A stretch of 64,000 bases of DNA from assembly GCA_032690845.1 (NCBI GenBank), contig CM064433.1, positions 36,330,658 to 36,394,657 on the forward strand, read 5' to 3'. Every line of letters starts with the position of its first letter. Positions within the stretch are counted from its first letter, which is position 1. The DNA is from Eleusine coracana subsp. coracana. Its lineage: Eukaryota; Streptophyta; Magnoliopsida; Poales; Poaceae. A program made the position numbers and the translations under genes. Under the pieces are notes generated by a model. The model saw only the letters and a list, made by a program, of their open reading frames with translations, searched no databases and was not told where the DNA came from. Below, piece by piece: positions 1 through 11,619 of the stretch.

Positions 1-3000
1 GCGACTCGAATCGATTTACATCCTACAGGAGAAACCTGCTTGCACGACCCATACGCGCTTCCGGGAAGCCGCATGGAGCAACCTTTCGCTCACGGTACCG
101 CAGGGTCTTCCAGGTCCAGACTCCCCCGAGAAGGGTCCCCCATCGCGATGCGCCCCGTGCCGCCATTCGTGGGTGGATTGCTCCCTCCTCTCAGCCCCAG
201 TTCCACCAAAGAAGGGAGGAGGCTATCTTCGGACCAAGCGGTAGTCGTAGCTACGTCGGTTTACTGGGCCCATATCTCCAGCATGCAAACAGTACGTTCA
301 AACTTGATCCCATGGGCCGGACACGAGGCGTAGCCTTAGGTGACTCGGACGGGGCTACCTCCTTGAAGACAAGCTGTCCTTCCCTTTCCACCTAGTTGCC
401 CGTCCGGCCTTCATTGTGATTCCATCCGCCCTTTTCTTCATCCGATATCATTCCCCGGTGATAATATTTCCTATCTACGAGTGGTCTCCATACCACTCGA
501 TGAGTAGTCGTCCTAATTTAAGCAGAGCGACTATCGTCCTGAAGCTAATAATCGAGAAGAGGGACCTACTGCACGCTACGGTTGCAATCAACTCCTATCA
601 CTTAATGCACAGGCAACTTACATCCCTATCTAGTGATAGAATAAAAATTTAAAACGGGGTTATGCACTGGGGCTTGCCTTGGTTCTGCTCTTGGTCAGCT
701 ACGTCACCTCCGGCTCCTTCGGAATTCTGCTCCGGTCCTGCCTCCACGTGGTTCACGGCGTGATCTATATGATGCAAGAGGGAATGCTATGAGAGAAGAT
801 TCATGGCACTTCCTCAATAAATACATTAATGCATACTGTTATCGGTGGAATTAAACGGTGTGCGGTGAGACGTTCGAAAGCATCACTCAAAGAGTGGGGC
901 ACAGGGTGAGGGTACTTCGTGTATTTCCTTCATGGACTCCAGTACTTGACCGTGACGACGTCGCATCCAAGTACGGTGTGTCTGTGTGTGCCGGGGTGAA
1001 GCTACGTAGGTGATGTCCATGACCAGTAGGTGCTAATTAATTAGTATTTTAGAGTGTTGAGCAAAAACTTCACAAGGTACTAAGTAGCCGTGAACTAGCC
1101 CTAAGGTGGAGCCATTCTTTTATTAACGGGTAAAATTGCACTCGGGACATAATTTATTAAATTGACATGATTCTGATCTTCAAATGGGCAGGGGTGATTT
1201 ATTATAATTAGGTTACACCAGGAGTGATTTAATTGTTAAGTTTCACTATCATGCACTAAGCCAATAATTCCTATTAATTATAAGGAAAAGGGCATTAATT
1301 TAATTTCAGCTAATATACAGAGAATTTCTTTATGAAACTTTTCCAGGGAGACTACAACTGACCAATCCTACTTGGTGACCAATTTTTAATATTTTATCAG
1401 GTCTCTATAATTAATTATAATTTTATTAGTGTTTTTCTTATTTAATTAAATCCTAACAGTACAATTAACAAGCACTGTGATTTAGCATTTTTCCTTATTA
1501 GTACAAGTCCAGACAAGGTTAACAAAATTTATTTTGCTACAAAACTCTTATTATTTAATTTACTATGCATTTTACTAGTTTAACCTATTTTTGGAAATGA
1601 TTAAATCGAAAAATCTGATTTTTACTTCGCGGGCCGCACTCCCGGCAGCCCACGGCGGCCTCGCCCACGGGGAAGGCGCGCCTGGGCCAGATTCGGCCCA
1701 AGCGGGCACAGCCTAGCGCTCGGCTGGCCCGCTGGCCAGCGTGCCCGAGTCCGCGCGCGCACGCGCGCTCTCGCCAGAGCACGGCGGCGCAGACCGGGGA
1801 CTCGCGGCAGCTCGCTGCGGCTCCTGGCTCGAGCTGGTCTAGAAGGGGAAAAGGATCTACTCAACGTCGCGCACCCATCTAGGCTGTCGGGAGCCACCGG
1901 CGATGGCCGGGCATGGCCCAGCGACGGTGGCAGAAACAGGGCAGGGTGCGGCGTCGGCTAGCACGACTGGGAAAGGGCGGAAAGACTCGGGATCTTACCG
2001 GGAAGCTTCACTGGAGCAGGGAGAAGGAGGTCACCGAGCTTCTCTTGTGAGAGGGAGGCCGGAGGTGCGGTCTCACTGGCGGGGTGGAGGTTGCGGTGGT
2101 CGGCGGCGGCCAAGAGCTAAGAACTAGGGGAAACAGTGGGAGGATTTGCCCAACCAGAGCTCAAACGCGTGCGCGAACAAGAGGGAAAGCTCCTCGAGCG
2201 AGGAATCAAAGGTCGGCTCACCTCGGGGAGAAATGCGGCGCGGGGGAACAGCTCGGGGTCGACTGTCGGCGCCGGGGAAGAACCGGGCCGATCTCCCAAT
2301 GCCGACCGCGCGGTGGTGGGGAAGCAGGTGCGGGTTCGTCGGGTCGTCTCGGTGCTGCTTCCAGAAGCTTGGCTCGGGCTCCGGCAGGCGGTGGCGGCCA
2401 GGCGACACGGGGCAGAGGTGGCGGCGGAAAGCAGAGGCGACGGGAGCGAGAGCGAGGGCGAAGGAGTGAATGAGGGGGTGAGTGCGTTCGGACAGGCGAC
2501 AGAGGGGATGTCCGAACGTGCGCGTGGGGCGTAGATCCGCGGCAACGGCCGTTGGCCGTACGTCGGCGACCACACGGCGCGCGACGGGCGGGGCAGCGCG
2601 GCTTCGGCCGGGTGTGTTTCTTCGGTGTCGCTGACAGGCGGGTCCCATGGGAAGTTTTTCTTTTTCCAACCTTTTTCCAATCCTATCAGCCGACTGCCTT
2701 TGCAAAATTTGTTGGAATTAATCCAGGTCTACTAAAATCAGACCAAAAATAGGGTAGGCTCCCCATAATGTGCTGGTTTTTACAAAAATACTAACTACCA
2801 ACAGTTCCCACTACAAAAAGCGGAGGAATTTTATGAACAGAGCTGGTTTTTAACCATTCTAATATTTATTTGAGGCCTTTATAGATGGATTAAAATTCTG
2901 AGAAAATTCACAAAATTCTAATTGACCAAGACCATCAACATATATATTTTGCAAAGGTGAGTCTTACTGAAAATTTGAGACTTGCAGTACAAGGGTCATT

Positions 3001-3119
3001 CAAATGGGGTTTGAATTCAATTGAATTGCAATTGGAATTTAAATTCAAATGCTTGGTGTTCTGATTTTATGCTGCCTAAGTGACACCCTTGGGACCCTAA
3101 TGACACTAGGAGTGTCACA
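1..3119 (-). mobile_element. Gypsy-family LTR, minus strand, truncated by window start
   Basis: The first 600 bases are, with scattered differences, the reverse complement of about 6100-6720 in the solo LTR at 4015-7503. They share the GGGACCCTTCTCG-type segment and the conserved GAGGAAGTGCCATGAATC-type segment. A GC-rich island (about 1630-2640) lies where the other LTRs of this family have theirs. Read on the minus strand, the LTR begins TGTGACACT at 3119, the usual TG start. About 790 bases of its 3' part should lie left of the window. The 5-bp flank AGCAA (3120-3124) is the expected half of a target duplication whose partner is not visible. It may be a 5', 3' or solo LTR. The long GC-rich reading frames in 1622-2705 on both strands look like composition artefacts. 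Confidence 0.85.
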
Positions 3120-3359
3120 AGCAAGTCGACATTCTCCATCAATCGCTTCGTGCGCTCCTCTATCTTCTATTCTGTGGTCGCCATCTCATGGAAGACGAAC
3201 TGCGTTTGGATCGATGGCTTGAGGACTGGTTTTTTTCCTAGGAGCCGTGGTGGATGCCCCACAATCCCCAAACCAATTGGATTTCTAGGGATTCAAGCTC
3301 TGCGATCATAACAGGCTCATTCGATTATTCACCAACCAGATCGAAATTACAACCCAGAA
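3120..3359. other. Unassigned spacer between LTR and CACTA-1
   Basis: Moderate-complexity sequence between the LTR start at 3119 and the first CACTA subterminal motifs. I see no gene, RNA or recognisable repeat. It is either the host insertion site of CACTA-1 or an eroded CACTA end. Confidence 0.4.
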
Positions 3360-3387
3360 TTGAGGGAAACTAGGGGAAAGAGAAGAT

Positions 3388-3790
3388 ATGCCATGTGTCT
3401 TGATTTTTGCCATAGACCTTCTATCGGGCACACGGCAAAGTGTCTTTTTGTCGTGTGGCAAGCAGGAGACACACGGCAAAAAAGAGGCACACGGTGTCTC
3501 TCTACTTTGCCGTGTGCCACCGGTCAGGCACACGGCAAAGATGGCCTTTGCCGTGTGCCTCGTGACCTAGCACACGACAAAGAAGTCGTTAGTTCTTTGC
3601 AAGTGCGATGGGTGGAGGATGGTAACGACTGTTAATTGTTTGCCGTGTGCCACGACTTCAGGCACACGGCAAAACTTCTTTTTGCCGTGTGCCCTATCAA
3701 GGCACACGGTAAAAACGACATGTGAGGGTCACATGACCATCTTTACTATGTGTCAGCTCCCACAGCACACAGCAAAGTTTTTTTTTCTTC
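3388..3790. repeat. CACTA-1 left subterminal repeat block
   Basis: At least eight copies of GGCACACGGCAAA and its reverse complement TTTGCCGTGTGCC, some mutated, spaced 15-50 bases apart in alternating orientation. In En/Spm-type elements such arrays bind the TNPA-like protein. The block ends in a T/C-rich run near 3780. Confidence 0.85.
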
Positions 3791-4009
3791 CCCTTTTTTC
3801 CCCCAATATTTTTTGTTGTTCATAGTATTTGTATGGTACTTGGACACTGATATTTTATGAAATTTTTAATTGTATTTGCTATATTTATTTAATTTATTCT
3901 GTTATTTCAATTATTTTATGAAAACTCAAATTTGAACTGCAATTGGTACGAATAATGCAATGTAGCGTATAAAAATTTAATATTTCATGCTAATGATTCT
4001 CATTTGAGT

Positions 4010-4014
4010 CTGTA
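4010..4014. repeat. Target site duplication CTGTA, left
   Basis: CTGTA directly before the LTR start TGTGACAC; the identical CTGTA at 7504-7508 follows the LTR end. This 5-bp duplication is typical of LTR retrotransposon integration. Confidence 0.85.
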
Positions 4015-7000
4015 TGTGACACCCTGGTGTCACGAACTTCCCAAGCCCGACACCTTAGAATCTTTCCACACAAGCATGAGCACGTAGAACAAAAATTTGA
4101 TCTGAAATTGAGCCAATTCAAATTCAATTTGAGCAAATTTGAATGTCATTTGAACTACAAGTCTAAAATTTTCCACATGGCCCATGCCCAAAAAACATAT
4201 ATGTCATAGAGGGGAACAAATTAGATTTTTGAGTAATTTGTCAGAATTTTATCCCTTAATTTAGGGGCCCAAATAAATGCCTAAAAGGTCTAAAACTACC
4301 CTTCTTTGAAAGTTTATCATTCAAATTTAATTAACAACCATTGAGTACTATCATTTTTTTAAAATAGAGTACATCACGATAAATACGCACATATTTTTAG
4401 ATTTTCCATGGAATTTATATTTTTAAAACTATGAAATTATTAAGCAAATGCTGTTTCGGAAACCAACGAAAAAGAAAAGGAGAGCGGGTCCCACGCGTCC
4501 GCCACCATCCTCTCTTCCTCCTCCTGCACGGGCCCGGGCACCCGGCGCCTCGCCGCCGCGTGGCGATCGTACGCTGGCGATGGGCGCCTTTGGTCGGCCC
4601 GACCGCCCCGCACCCGAGGCCACACCCCCATTTCGATTTTCTCCCACCCATTTCGGCCCCCACGCCTTCTCTTTTTCGCCAACCAAAGCCAGCCACCGCC
4701 GCCGCCATTGCCGTCAGCCGGAGCTCGCCGTGCTGCCGCTCTGGTCCATTTCAGCGTGAATCTGCCGGCTCATCGGCTTCGCCTCGGTCTCCTCCCCCGA
4801 TTCCACCCCTCGCCGCCCACCGTGACGCCTCCATTTGCCCGCAAGAAATCTAGGTCCGGTGACCCCATGCCCCACCTCCGTCGCTCGCCGCCGGCCGCTC
4901 TGGTGAGCTCCTTCTCCCGCCGACCCCGCTCCTGAGTTCCCCTTCTCGCTCGCTTCCCGGTGGTGTGGCTCCCGTCACGCGCGGTCGCCGTGGACCCCGC
5001 TCCGGTGGCGGCGCCGCCTGGCTCCGATGGTCTACCTTTCGCGCTGTGGCCCCCTGTGTGGCCCGGATCTGATTAGCCGGGGCAATTTGTATTTTTTCTT
5101 TTGTTTATTAATCCCAGAAATTACTAGCAAACTTGTAAAATGCATAACTAATTCACTACTAGGGATTTTCGAGCAAACTAAATTTTTATGGGTTCCTCTA
5201 GACACATACTACTGTATAAAAATACTAAACAACGTTGCATGTTAATATTGTTATCAGGATTAAAATAAATTTTAAAAGCACTTATAAATTCATAACTAAT
5301 TATAGAAAGCTGATAAAATCTTGATACTTGACCACCAATTATGTTTTTCAGTTTCTAGTCTCCTTGAAAAATGTCTTGGGGTGAGTATCTGTATTTTAGT
5401 CATAAGTAACTTAATACTTTTTTCCTTATTTTCCTTATTTAAAATTATTGGCTCATTGCATGTCTATGAAACTGGGCCATAATTCACCCCTGGTATGTCC
5501 TAATTACAGTAAATCCTCCATAAAATGTGCATTTGATTTCTAGAACAATGCTAAAATAATTAATTATATTGTAGCTCTATTAATTCACTTGGCGCTACAA
5601 TTTAATTCCGATATTTGGGCTGGCTGTTATGTCTTTCATGTCAAACGTAATATAAGATGAAGGTAATGCCGTGACCAGCACACCTTAGTAATGTACACGT
5701 TGCACCTTTGTTCTGTTATCGCACCCACACCATACTTTTATGCAACGTCATCATGATAAGTTATTGGGATCCATGAAGGAAATTCACCAACTAAATCCAC
5801 CCTATACCCCTACCTTATATGGTGCATTTACTAAACTAATCGACACCCATTCACTTCTACATGTAATATTGATGTTTTAACGTATTTGTTGAGGAAGTGC
5901 CATGAATCGAATATGGTTCTCATGCATTGCATCATTCGCATCATGTAGATCACGAGGTGAACCACATGGAGACGGGACCGGAGCAGGAGCCAGAAGGACT
6001 CGGTAGTGTTTCTGCTGACTAGGAGCAGAACCCAGGCAAGCCCCGGTGCATCCCACCCGTTTTAACCTTTTTACTTTATCACTAGTTAGGAATATAGGCT
6101 TCTCTGTGCATTACATTTACAGGAGTTGTTTGAAAACCTAGAATTGCAATAGCCCCCCCCTTTACCCCATGATAGCCGTAGGACGATAGTCGCCCTGCTT
6201 AATTTAGGACGACTACTCATCGAGTGGTATGGAGACCACTCGTAGACAGGAAACATTATCACTGGGGAATGATGTCGGATAAATAAAAGATTGGATGGAA
6301 TCACAATGAAGACCAGACGGGCAACTAGGTGAAAAGGGAAGGACAGCTTGTCTTCAAGAAGGTAGCCCCGTCCGAGTCACCTAAGGCTACGCCTCGTGTC
6401 CGATCCTATGAGATCAAGTTTGAACGTACTGTTTGCATGCTGGAGATATGGGCCTAGTAAACCGACGTAGCTACGATTACTGCCTGGTCGGAAGATAGCC
6501 TTCTCCCTTGTTTGGTGGAACTGGGGCTGAGAGGAGGGAGCAATCCACCCACGGATGGCGGCACGAGGCATATCAAGTTGGGGGACCCTTCTCGAGGGAG
6601 TCTGGACCTGGAAGACCCTACGGTACCGTAAGCGAAAGGTTGCTCCATGCGGCTTCCAGGAAGCGCGTATGGGTCATGCAAGCAGGTTTCTCCTACAGGA
6701 TGTAAATCGATTCGAGTCGCTGCCCCTCTCAGTAACGAGTACCACTTGATCGCTGCTCCGGAATAGTGTCAGAAGTCATTAAGATGATGAGTGGGTTTAA
6801 TACTGCTGTTTGGAATTGTGAAGATTGTATTGCAACCTTGATTGTTATAGCTTTAGTCGAAACTAAATTTTATTATTCCGCATGACAACCTAACTTGATG
6901 CTAAAACTTGAAAAATAAGGATTCACTCTTAGGCTGGCTTTTCGGCAACATAAACCCTATCCTTAGCTTTTGCATGTCTAGGAGTTGGCTGTAGTTGGCC

Positions 7001-7503
7001 ATTTTGACGGGTCAGTCTTGTTGAGTAAATTAGTTACTCAAGGCGTAGCTCTATGTGGTTTTCAGATGACCAGGGTGGAGACTGCCACTGCGGTGGAAGG
7101 TTCCATTGGGAAGGATAGCGTCTTGACTGCTAGAATATCAAATGGGAGCTTTGCACCAACGATGACGAGGAGTAGTTCATTGATTGCCGGTACGGTGTTC
7201 GGGGAAACACCTATCATGGCCGGAATGTTCAATGTGTGTCGCCGTGAGAGGACGATTGTATCTTACTTATCCCGTCAAACCATTTAATTATTGTTGAACA
7301 AATTTCACTTCTGCATTTTATGTATTTAAAACTCTGGTTTGTAATTTAAATTCGGATTTATGTAAAACTCTGTACCCTATCTATGTCTTGTTGCAACTAT
7401 ATTCTTCTGTCGTGTGTTGTACTATTGGGTGTCACAGCGCGTATCGCCACCCAAGAAAGATCCTGAAATGGAGCCGTCTCCGTGGTAAGGCGGTTATGTG
7501 ATA
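4015..7503 (+). mobile_element. Solo LTR of the gypsy family, nested in CACTA-1
   Basis: About 3.49 kb, starting TGTGACACCC and ending ...TGTGATA (the canonical final CA has become TA), flanked by perfect CTGTA duplications. It is collinear with the 5' LTR of element A (19668-23262), including the AT-rich start, the GC-rich island (about 4480-5080), the GAGGAAGTGCCATGAATC segment (5891-5908) and the final CTCCGTGGTA-type end. There is no primer site, internal region or second LTR, so unequal recombination between two LTRs is the likely origin. The tandem-duplication breakpoint (7288) lies inside it, 216 bases from its end. Confidence 0.9.
4416..4427 (+). promoter_or_regulatory. Candidate TATA box of the solo LTR
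   Basis: TATATTTTTAAA shortly upstream of the GC-rich island. The same string is conserved at the same place in the other LTRs (20049-20060; about 30905-30916), which suits a pol II promoter. The start site is not known. Confidence 0.4.
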
Positions 7504-7508
7504 CTGTA
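7504..7508. repeat. Target site duplication CTGTA, right
   Basis: Pairs with 4010-4014. Beyond it the CACTA-1 internal sequence resumes. Confidence 0.85.
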
Positions 7509-7924
7509 TCCATGAAATAATAAGAAAAATCATGTATATTGTACATGAAATATAAGAACCACCGTGTGGTTGAATAGAAATTAAATTTTATAAAAAACAT
7601 ACAGAGTTTTTAAATTATGAGAATTGTCGTGGCATCCTTATATGATACGTAGAGGCTGTGATAAAAAGTAGAAAATATTTCACGCAAGTTGTCATTTATA
7701 TTGCTCACAAATCATAGAATCTCCATAAAAAAAAATCTGAGTGTTGATATGGAACCTTCCAGATTCTAAACTAAAATGAAAGTCGAGTGAAGTTTTTACT
7801 TCAACCATATTTCTATAATTAACAATGCATATAAACTAGTGTCATGGTGAAATTTGGTTATTTTCTTATTTTTATAAATAGGTCCAATTTTTTTTAGAAA
7901 AAGCTTTAAAATATTTATCATGTG

Positions 7925-8070
7925 CCTGTATTTGTGGCATACGACAAAGATGTAGTTTGCCGTGTGGGGACATGAGGCACACGGCAAAACTAGTAGGTCA
8001 ACGGCCTTTGCCGTGTGCCCCCCTTCACCGTGAGCCTGTCTCGCGGCACACGGCAAACTTGTCGTGTATA
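7925..8070. repeat. CACTA-1 inner subterminal repeats
   Basis: Further TTTGCCGTGTGCC / GGCACACGGCAAA motifs at about 7957-7990, 8008-8020 and 8045-8056, just upstream of the GC-rich leader exon. They are the continuation of the left subterminal array after the nested solo LTR. Confidence 0.8.
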
Positions 8071-8089
8071 TCCCGATCTAGATCTGTGG

Positions 8090-8850
8090 ACTTAGCCAAA
8101 TTAGGCATTCTTTTTCCTGACCGCACCGCCACCCACGCCCTTCTCGCCCGCCGTCCGTGCTGCTGCCCGTTGCACCTCTCTTCTCCGCTGCCGTCTCCCT
8201 CTCCCACGCCTTCAGCCTTCTGCCTGCCGAGCCTGTAGGCGCCGTCGGGCCAAGCACCACCGCACTAGATCCCCCCCCCTCCGCAGGCGCCGCCGGGCCA
8301 AGTGCCGTCGTTGCCTCCTCTCCCTCCACTCCGCCATGCCGCCTCCGCCTCTCCGCCGCACCACCGCGCCAGATCCCCCCTCCCCCCTCTGTAGGCACCG
8401 CCGGGCCAAGTGCCGCCTCATCATCGGGCCAAGCATCGCCGCGCCAGATCCTTCTCCTCCCTCCCCCTCCCTCCGTAGGTGCCGCCGGGACAAGCGCCAC
8501 CGAGCCAAACCCCCGCCATTGTCTCCTCCCCCTCCACTCCACTTCGTCGCCCCTGGCCCACCACCTCGTCGCCCCCGGCCACCAGGACCCCGGCTCCGAC
8601 CGCCGGAGAGGGCTCCTGCCACGGTCGTCGTCACCCCCAGAGAGGGCTCATGGCGGTCATCGCCCCTGGCCCCAGGCCTCGTGCCGCCTCATCGCCCCCG
8701 GCCTCGCCTGTCTCTCCTCTGCCGAGACCGCGGTGCCTTTGCCTCTGCTCGTCACCTAGCCACGCCATATTGGTTGTTCCGAGCCGGTGTCACCTCCGGG
8801 CATCCTCCAGCCAGGTTCAAATCTTTTTCGCTATGGTAAAATCTAGCTCC
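8090..8850 (+). other. GC-rich leader (5' exon) of CACTA-1
   Basis: C-rich stretch with several imperfect copies of a CGCCGCCGGGCCAAG-type unit (8240-8520). Open frames exist in several registers on both strands, up to 200 codons, all low-complexity Pro/Ala/Arg, which points to composition rather than coding. Its place between the subterminal repeats and the transposase fits an untranslated first exon. The downstream acceptor-like ...TTTTTCAG at 9300 supports splicing. I infer a leader and do not claim a protein. Confidence 0.45.
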
Positions 8851-9300
8851 AAGTTAAGAATGGAGCTGAGCCGCGGTGCTGTGGTTGACATGTTTGTAAA
8901 ATCATGCTCAACACATAAATCTACTCATAGTCAGCACAAAGATAAAAATAGAGAATAGACTACCACAATACCACTACCAGTATAACAAAGAGGTCAATTT
9001 GATTGATATGCTAATACTCTACTATCATGGTCAAATCACAAAGCTGCAAAATGTAGAGACCGAGATGATTTCATATGCTCAATGAAATAGAACTTACCTT
9101 TGTGAATAAAAGAACTTGGCACTTCATTTTGACCTCCCTTGTATGCATTCATCGATGTGGAGATAGTTAATTTGGATTTTCAATCATAATTATCCTAACC
9201 ATTTAAAATACTTCAAGATTTTTTTCCTAAAACTATCATCCTTGAATTTATTATGAATGATATTCATAACATCAATTTTTTTTTGTTCATTCTTTTTCAG

Positions 9301-9365
9301 GAGAGGCGGGTATTCGTCGTCGAGCCCTGCCCTTCACCGCACCGTCGTTGCATCGTCGATCCCTA
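9301..9365 (+). other. Short CACTA-1 leader exon with splice-site flanks
   Basis: About 65 bases bounded by a pyrimidine-rich acceptor (TTCTTTTTCAG ending 9300) and a GTGAGC donor at 9366. The next acceptor-like site, GTTAG, lies just before AGGATG at 9813, where the transposase frame starts. Inferred from splice signals only. Confidence 0.4.
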
Positions 9366-9524
9366 GGTGAGCACATCAGAAACACCTCTCTGTATGTTTC
9401 CTGTTCGTAGGTCACGTAACCTAGTTAGGCATCTCCAATTCGAAAGAAATACGATTGGAGATATGTAGAGATGGTTGCATATCTTTGAGTGTATTTGTTT
9501 CGAATTGTCCATATTTTTTGGACA

Positions 9525-9727
9525 GCCCGAGGATGCGTAGTTGGGGTTAGTTCCCATGGTCTACTCCGATCTGAGATAGAGTTTTAGCAGCACTTCCCCG
9601 TTGTTCTCCGGATACACAATCTCCTTTGTAGGACGTGTATTTGGAGAACAGCTGGGAAATGCTATCGAAATTCTATCTCGGAGAGGAGTAGACTGTGGAA
9701 ACGAGCCTCAACTACGGATCCTCGGGT
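9525..9727. repeat. Imperfect 93-bp inverted repeat in CACTA-1 intron
   Basis: Left arm 9525-9617 and right arm 9635-9727 pair imperfectly around a 17-base loop. Matching blocks include GCCCGAGGAT with the CTCGGGT end, and GTTCTCCGGATACAC with GTGTATTTGGAGAAC. In RNA it would form a long hairpin inside the intron just upstream of the transposase start. Confidence 0.7.
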
Positions 9728-9815
9728 GGGATTAGGACCTACCTTCACCTATTAGACTTTCTAAGCATCATGTAGATGAAAATATTTTTAATTGTACTCG
9801 CTGATATGTTAGAGG

Positions 9816-11162
9816 ATGTCGAACCATGAGTGGATGTATACGGGTTGGGCAAAGAACGGAAAGTATACCAGTGAATGGATTCGGAAGACCAACAAGTTCT
9901 TGGAACGATCATTTGCCAAGGTGAAAGGAACAAGTGTCACTTGGTGTCCCTATGACAATTGTAGAAACATGCGTCGACACACTAAAGAGGTCATAGGCAA
10001 GCACCTTTGCAAGAATGGATTTATGCCAGACTATATCCGGTGGACCCTTCATGGTGAAGGCGAGCGTCCAAGGCACAAGGTAGTGAGACAGCGCATGGAG
10101 GATTACGATGCAGATGCCGGTGTAGGAGACATGTTAAATGACTATCATGAAGCACACGGGGATGAAGTACCCAGGGAGGAGGAGGAGCCGGAGCCAAGTG
10201 CAAAGGCGTATTTCCAAATGATGGAGGCGGCACAACAACCCCTCCATGGGCATACCAAGGTGTGTCAACTAGATGCCATTGCGCGTCTAATGGCCTTGAA
10301 GTCTCTGTTTAGCCTGAGTCGAGGCGCCTTTGATGCTATGTTGACAGTCATTGGCAGCCTACTTCCGGAAGATCACATTCTGCCAAAGAGCATGTATGAG
10401 TCATGGAAAATGCTTAATGCACTTAAGATGCCATATGAGCAGATACATGCTTGTCCTAACGGATGCGTTTTATTTAGAAAATAACATGCTGAAGCAACGC
10501 ACTGTCCAAAGTGTAAGTCCTCTAGGTACCTGGAGGTAGATACACGTGATGGTGGTAAGAAGCAGCTCACGATTCTGGTGAAAATCATATGTTACCTTCC
10601 GTTCATACCGAGGCTTCAACGTCTTTACATGACCGAGGAGACCGCAAAACAGATGACATGGCACAAACACAGACATAGATACAATCCTTAGAAGCTTTTA
10701 CATCCAGCTGATGGTGAATCCTGGAAATATTTTGATAGTATTTATGAGCGTGAAGCCGGAGAGGCTCGTAATGTATGAGTGGCACTGGCAACAGATGGGT
10801 TCAATCCTTATGGCATGGGGGCTGCCCCATACACTTGCTGGCCTGTGTTCGTTATACCCCTCAATTTTCCTCTAGGCGTACTATTTCAACGACAATACAT
10901 ATTCTTATCGTTGATAATTCCTGAGCACTCGGGGAGTAATATGAGTGTATACATGGAGCCTCTATGGGATGATTTGGAACGTGCTTGGAATGATGGGGTA
11001 TTGACATACGATCGAGCTACAAGGAGCAACTTCACAATGCATGTTTCGTTCTAGTACTCTATGCATGACTTCTTGGCGTATGGTACATTTCTTGGCTGGG
11101 GTGTTCACTCTAAGATCCCATGCCCAGTACTCGGCCACCTACTCCGGCTAGTACTCCTGTGA
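9816..11162 (+). pseudogene. CACTA TNPD-like transposase relic (N-terminal associated domain plus start of Tnp2 region)
   Basis: The frame starts at ATG 9816 (MSNHEWMYTGW) and runs 222 codons to TAA 10482. Residues about 4-80 match the transposase-associated domain of En/Spm-type elements: W-rich start, conserved CPYDNCRN and a C-terminal GFMPDYIRWTLHGE-type motif. The same frame continues through TAG 10689, TGA 10776 and TAG 11052 to TGA 11160. It keeps hallmarks of the Tnp2 family: the HCPKCK pair, PRLQRLYM, the MTWHKHR block, a LHPADGESWKYFD block, ATDGFNPYG and CWPVFVIPLNFP. After about 11125 the similarity stops and a proline-rich junction with a GTGAGT donor follows. Most of the catalytic domain is therefore deleted. 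In intact elements this protein cuts and joins the transposon ends in the nucleus; this copy cannot. An identical copy is at 44317-45663. Confidence 0.88.
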
Positions 11163-11304
11163 GTATGAACATTTTAGTTTCTGTTTTGTCCATAGTAGAG
11201 CATTCATTACAATAAACAAACTCAATACTAGAGACTTACTTAGGATATTAGAGCATTCACGTATTGAAAGACTAATCAGTAATCAACATCTCTTATTTGT
11301 GCAG

Positions 11305-11403
11305 AATCAATCGGCGAGATCGAGTGCATGGAGTCAATGGCCTAAGGGGAATCAAGATCAGGACTTGTCACCAGCTGGTGGGCAAGGCTTTCATCATCAG
11401 TGA
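11305..11403 (+). pseudogene. Terminal exon of the CACTA-1 transposase gene
   Basis: Opens after an acceptor-like TTATTTGTGCAG (ending 11304) and gives 32 codons ending HHQ and TGA at 11401-11403. It is rich in Ser, Gln and Gly. It would join the proline-rich codons before the GTGAGT donor at 11160 across a 145-base intron. The pairing of donor and acceptor is inferred. The reading frame is open, unlike the upstream part. Confidence 0.45.
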
Positions 11404-11619
11404 ACTTTCTATCTTAATATTTTTCTTGTTTGAGTTTGTGAACTGTCTGGGATGTTATGTGAATGATTGTTATGTTTCTGAACCACCTATATGATCGTTA
11501 TTATGAAACATTTGTGTTGAGAATCTCCGGGATGATATTTGAATGCCTGTGATCATATATGTTGAATATTGGTTGTTTTTTTGGTCTGAGGACAACCAAT
11601 TTTAATGGGTTGCTGATAG
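11404..11619. other. CACTA-1 3' untranslated / internal sequence
   Basis: AT-rich sequence between the last exon and the right subterminal repeats. No gene or repeat seen. Confidence 0.4.

Noticed and set aside
1585..2705. Many overlapping frames on both strands
   Set aside because: They fall in the GC-rich core of an LTR and have no protein motifs.
3306..3825. Small frames across the CACTA subterminal block
   Set aside because: They translate the repeat motif (HTAK / RQSV / CRVP-type strings) and are not genes.
8157..8839. Proline/alanine-rich frames of 150-200 codons in the CACTA-1 leader
   Set aside because: Several registers and both strands are open; the sequence is a set of short GC-rich near-repeats. 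Composition, not coding.
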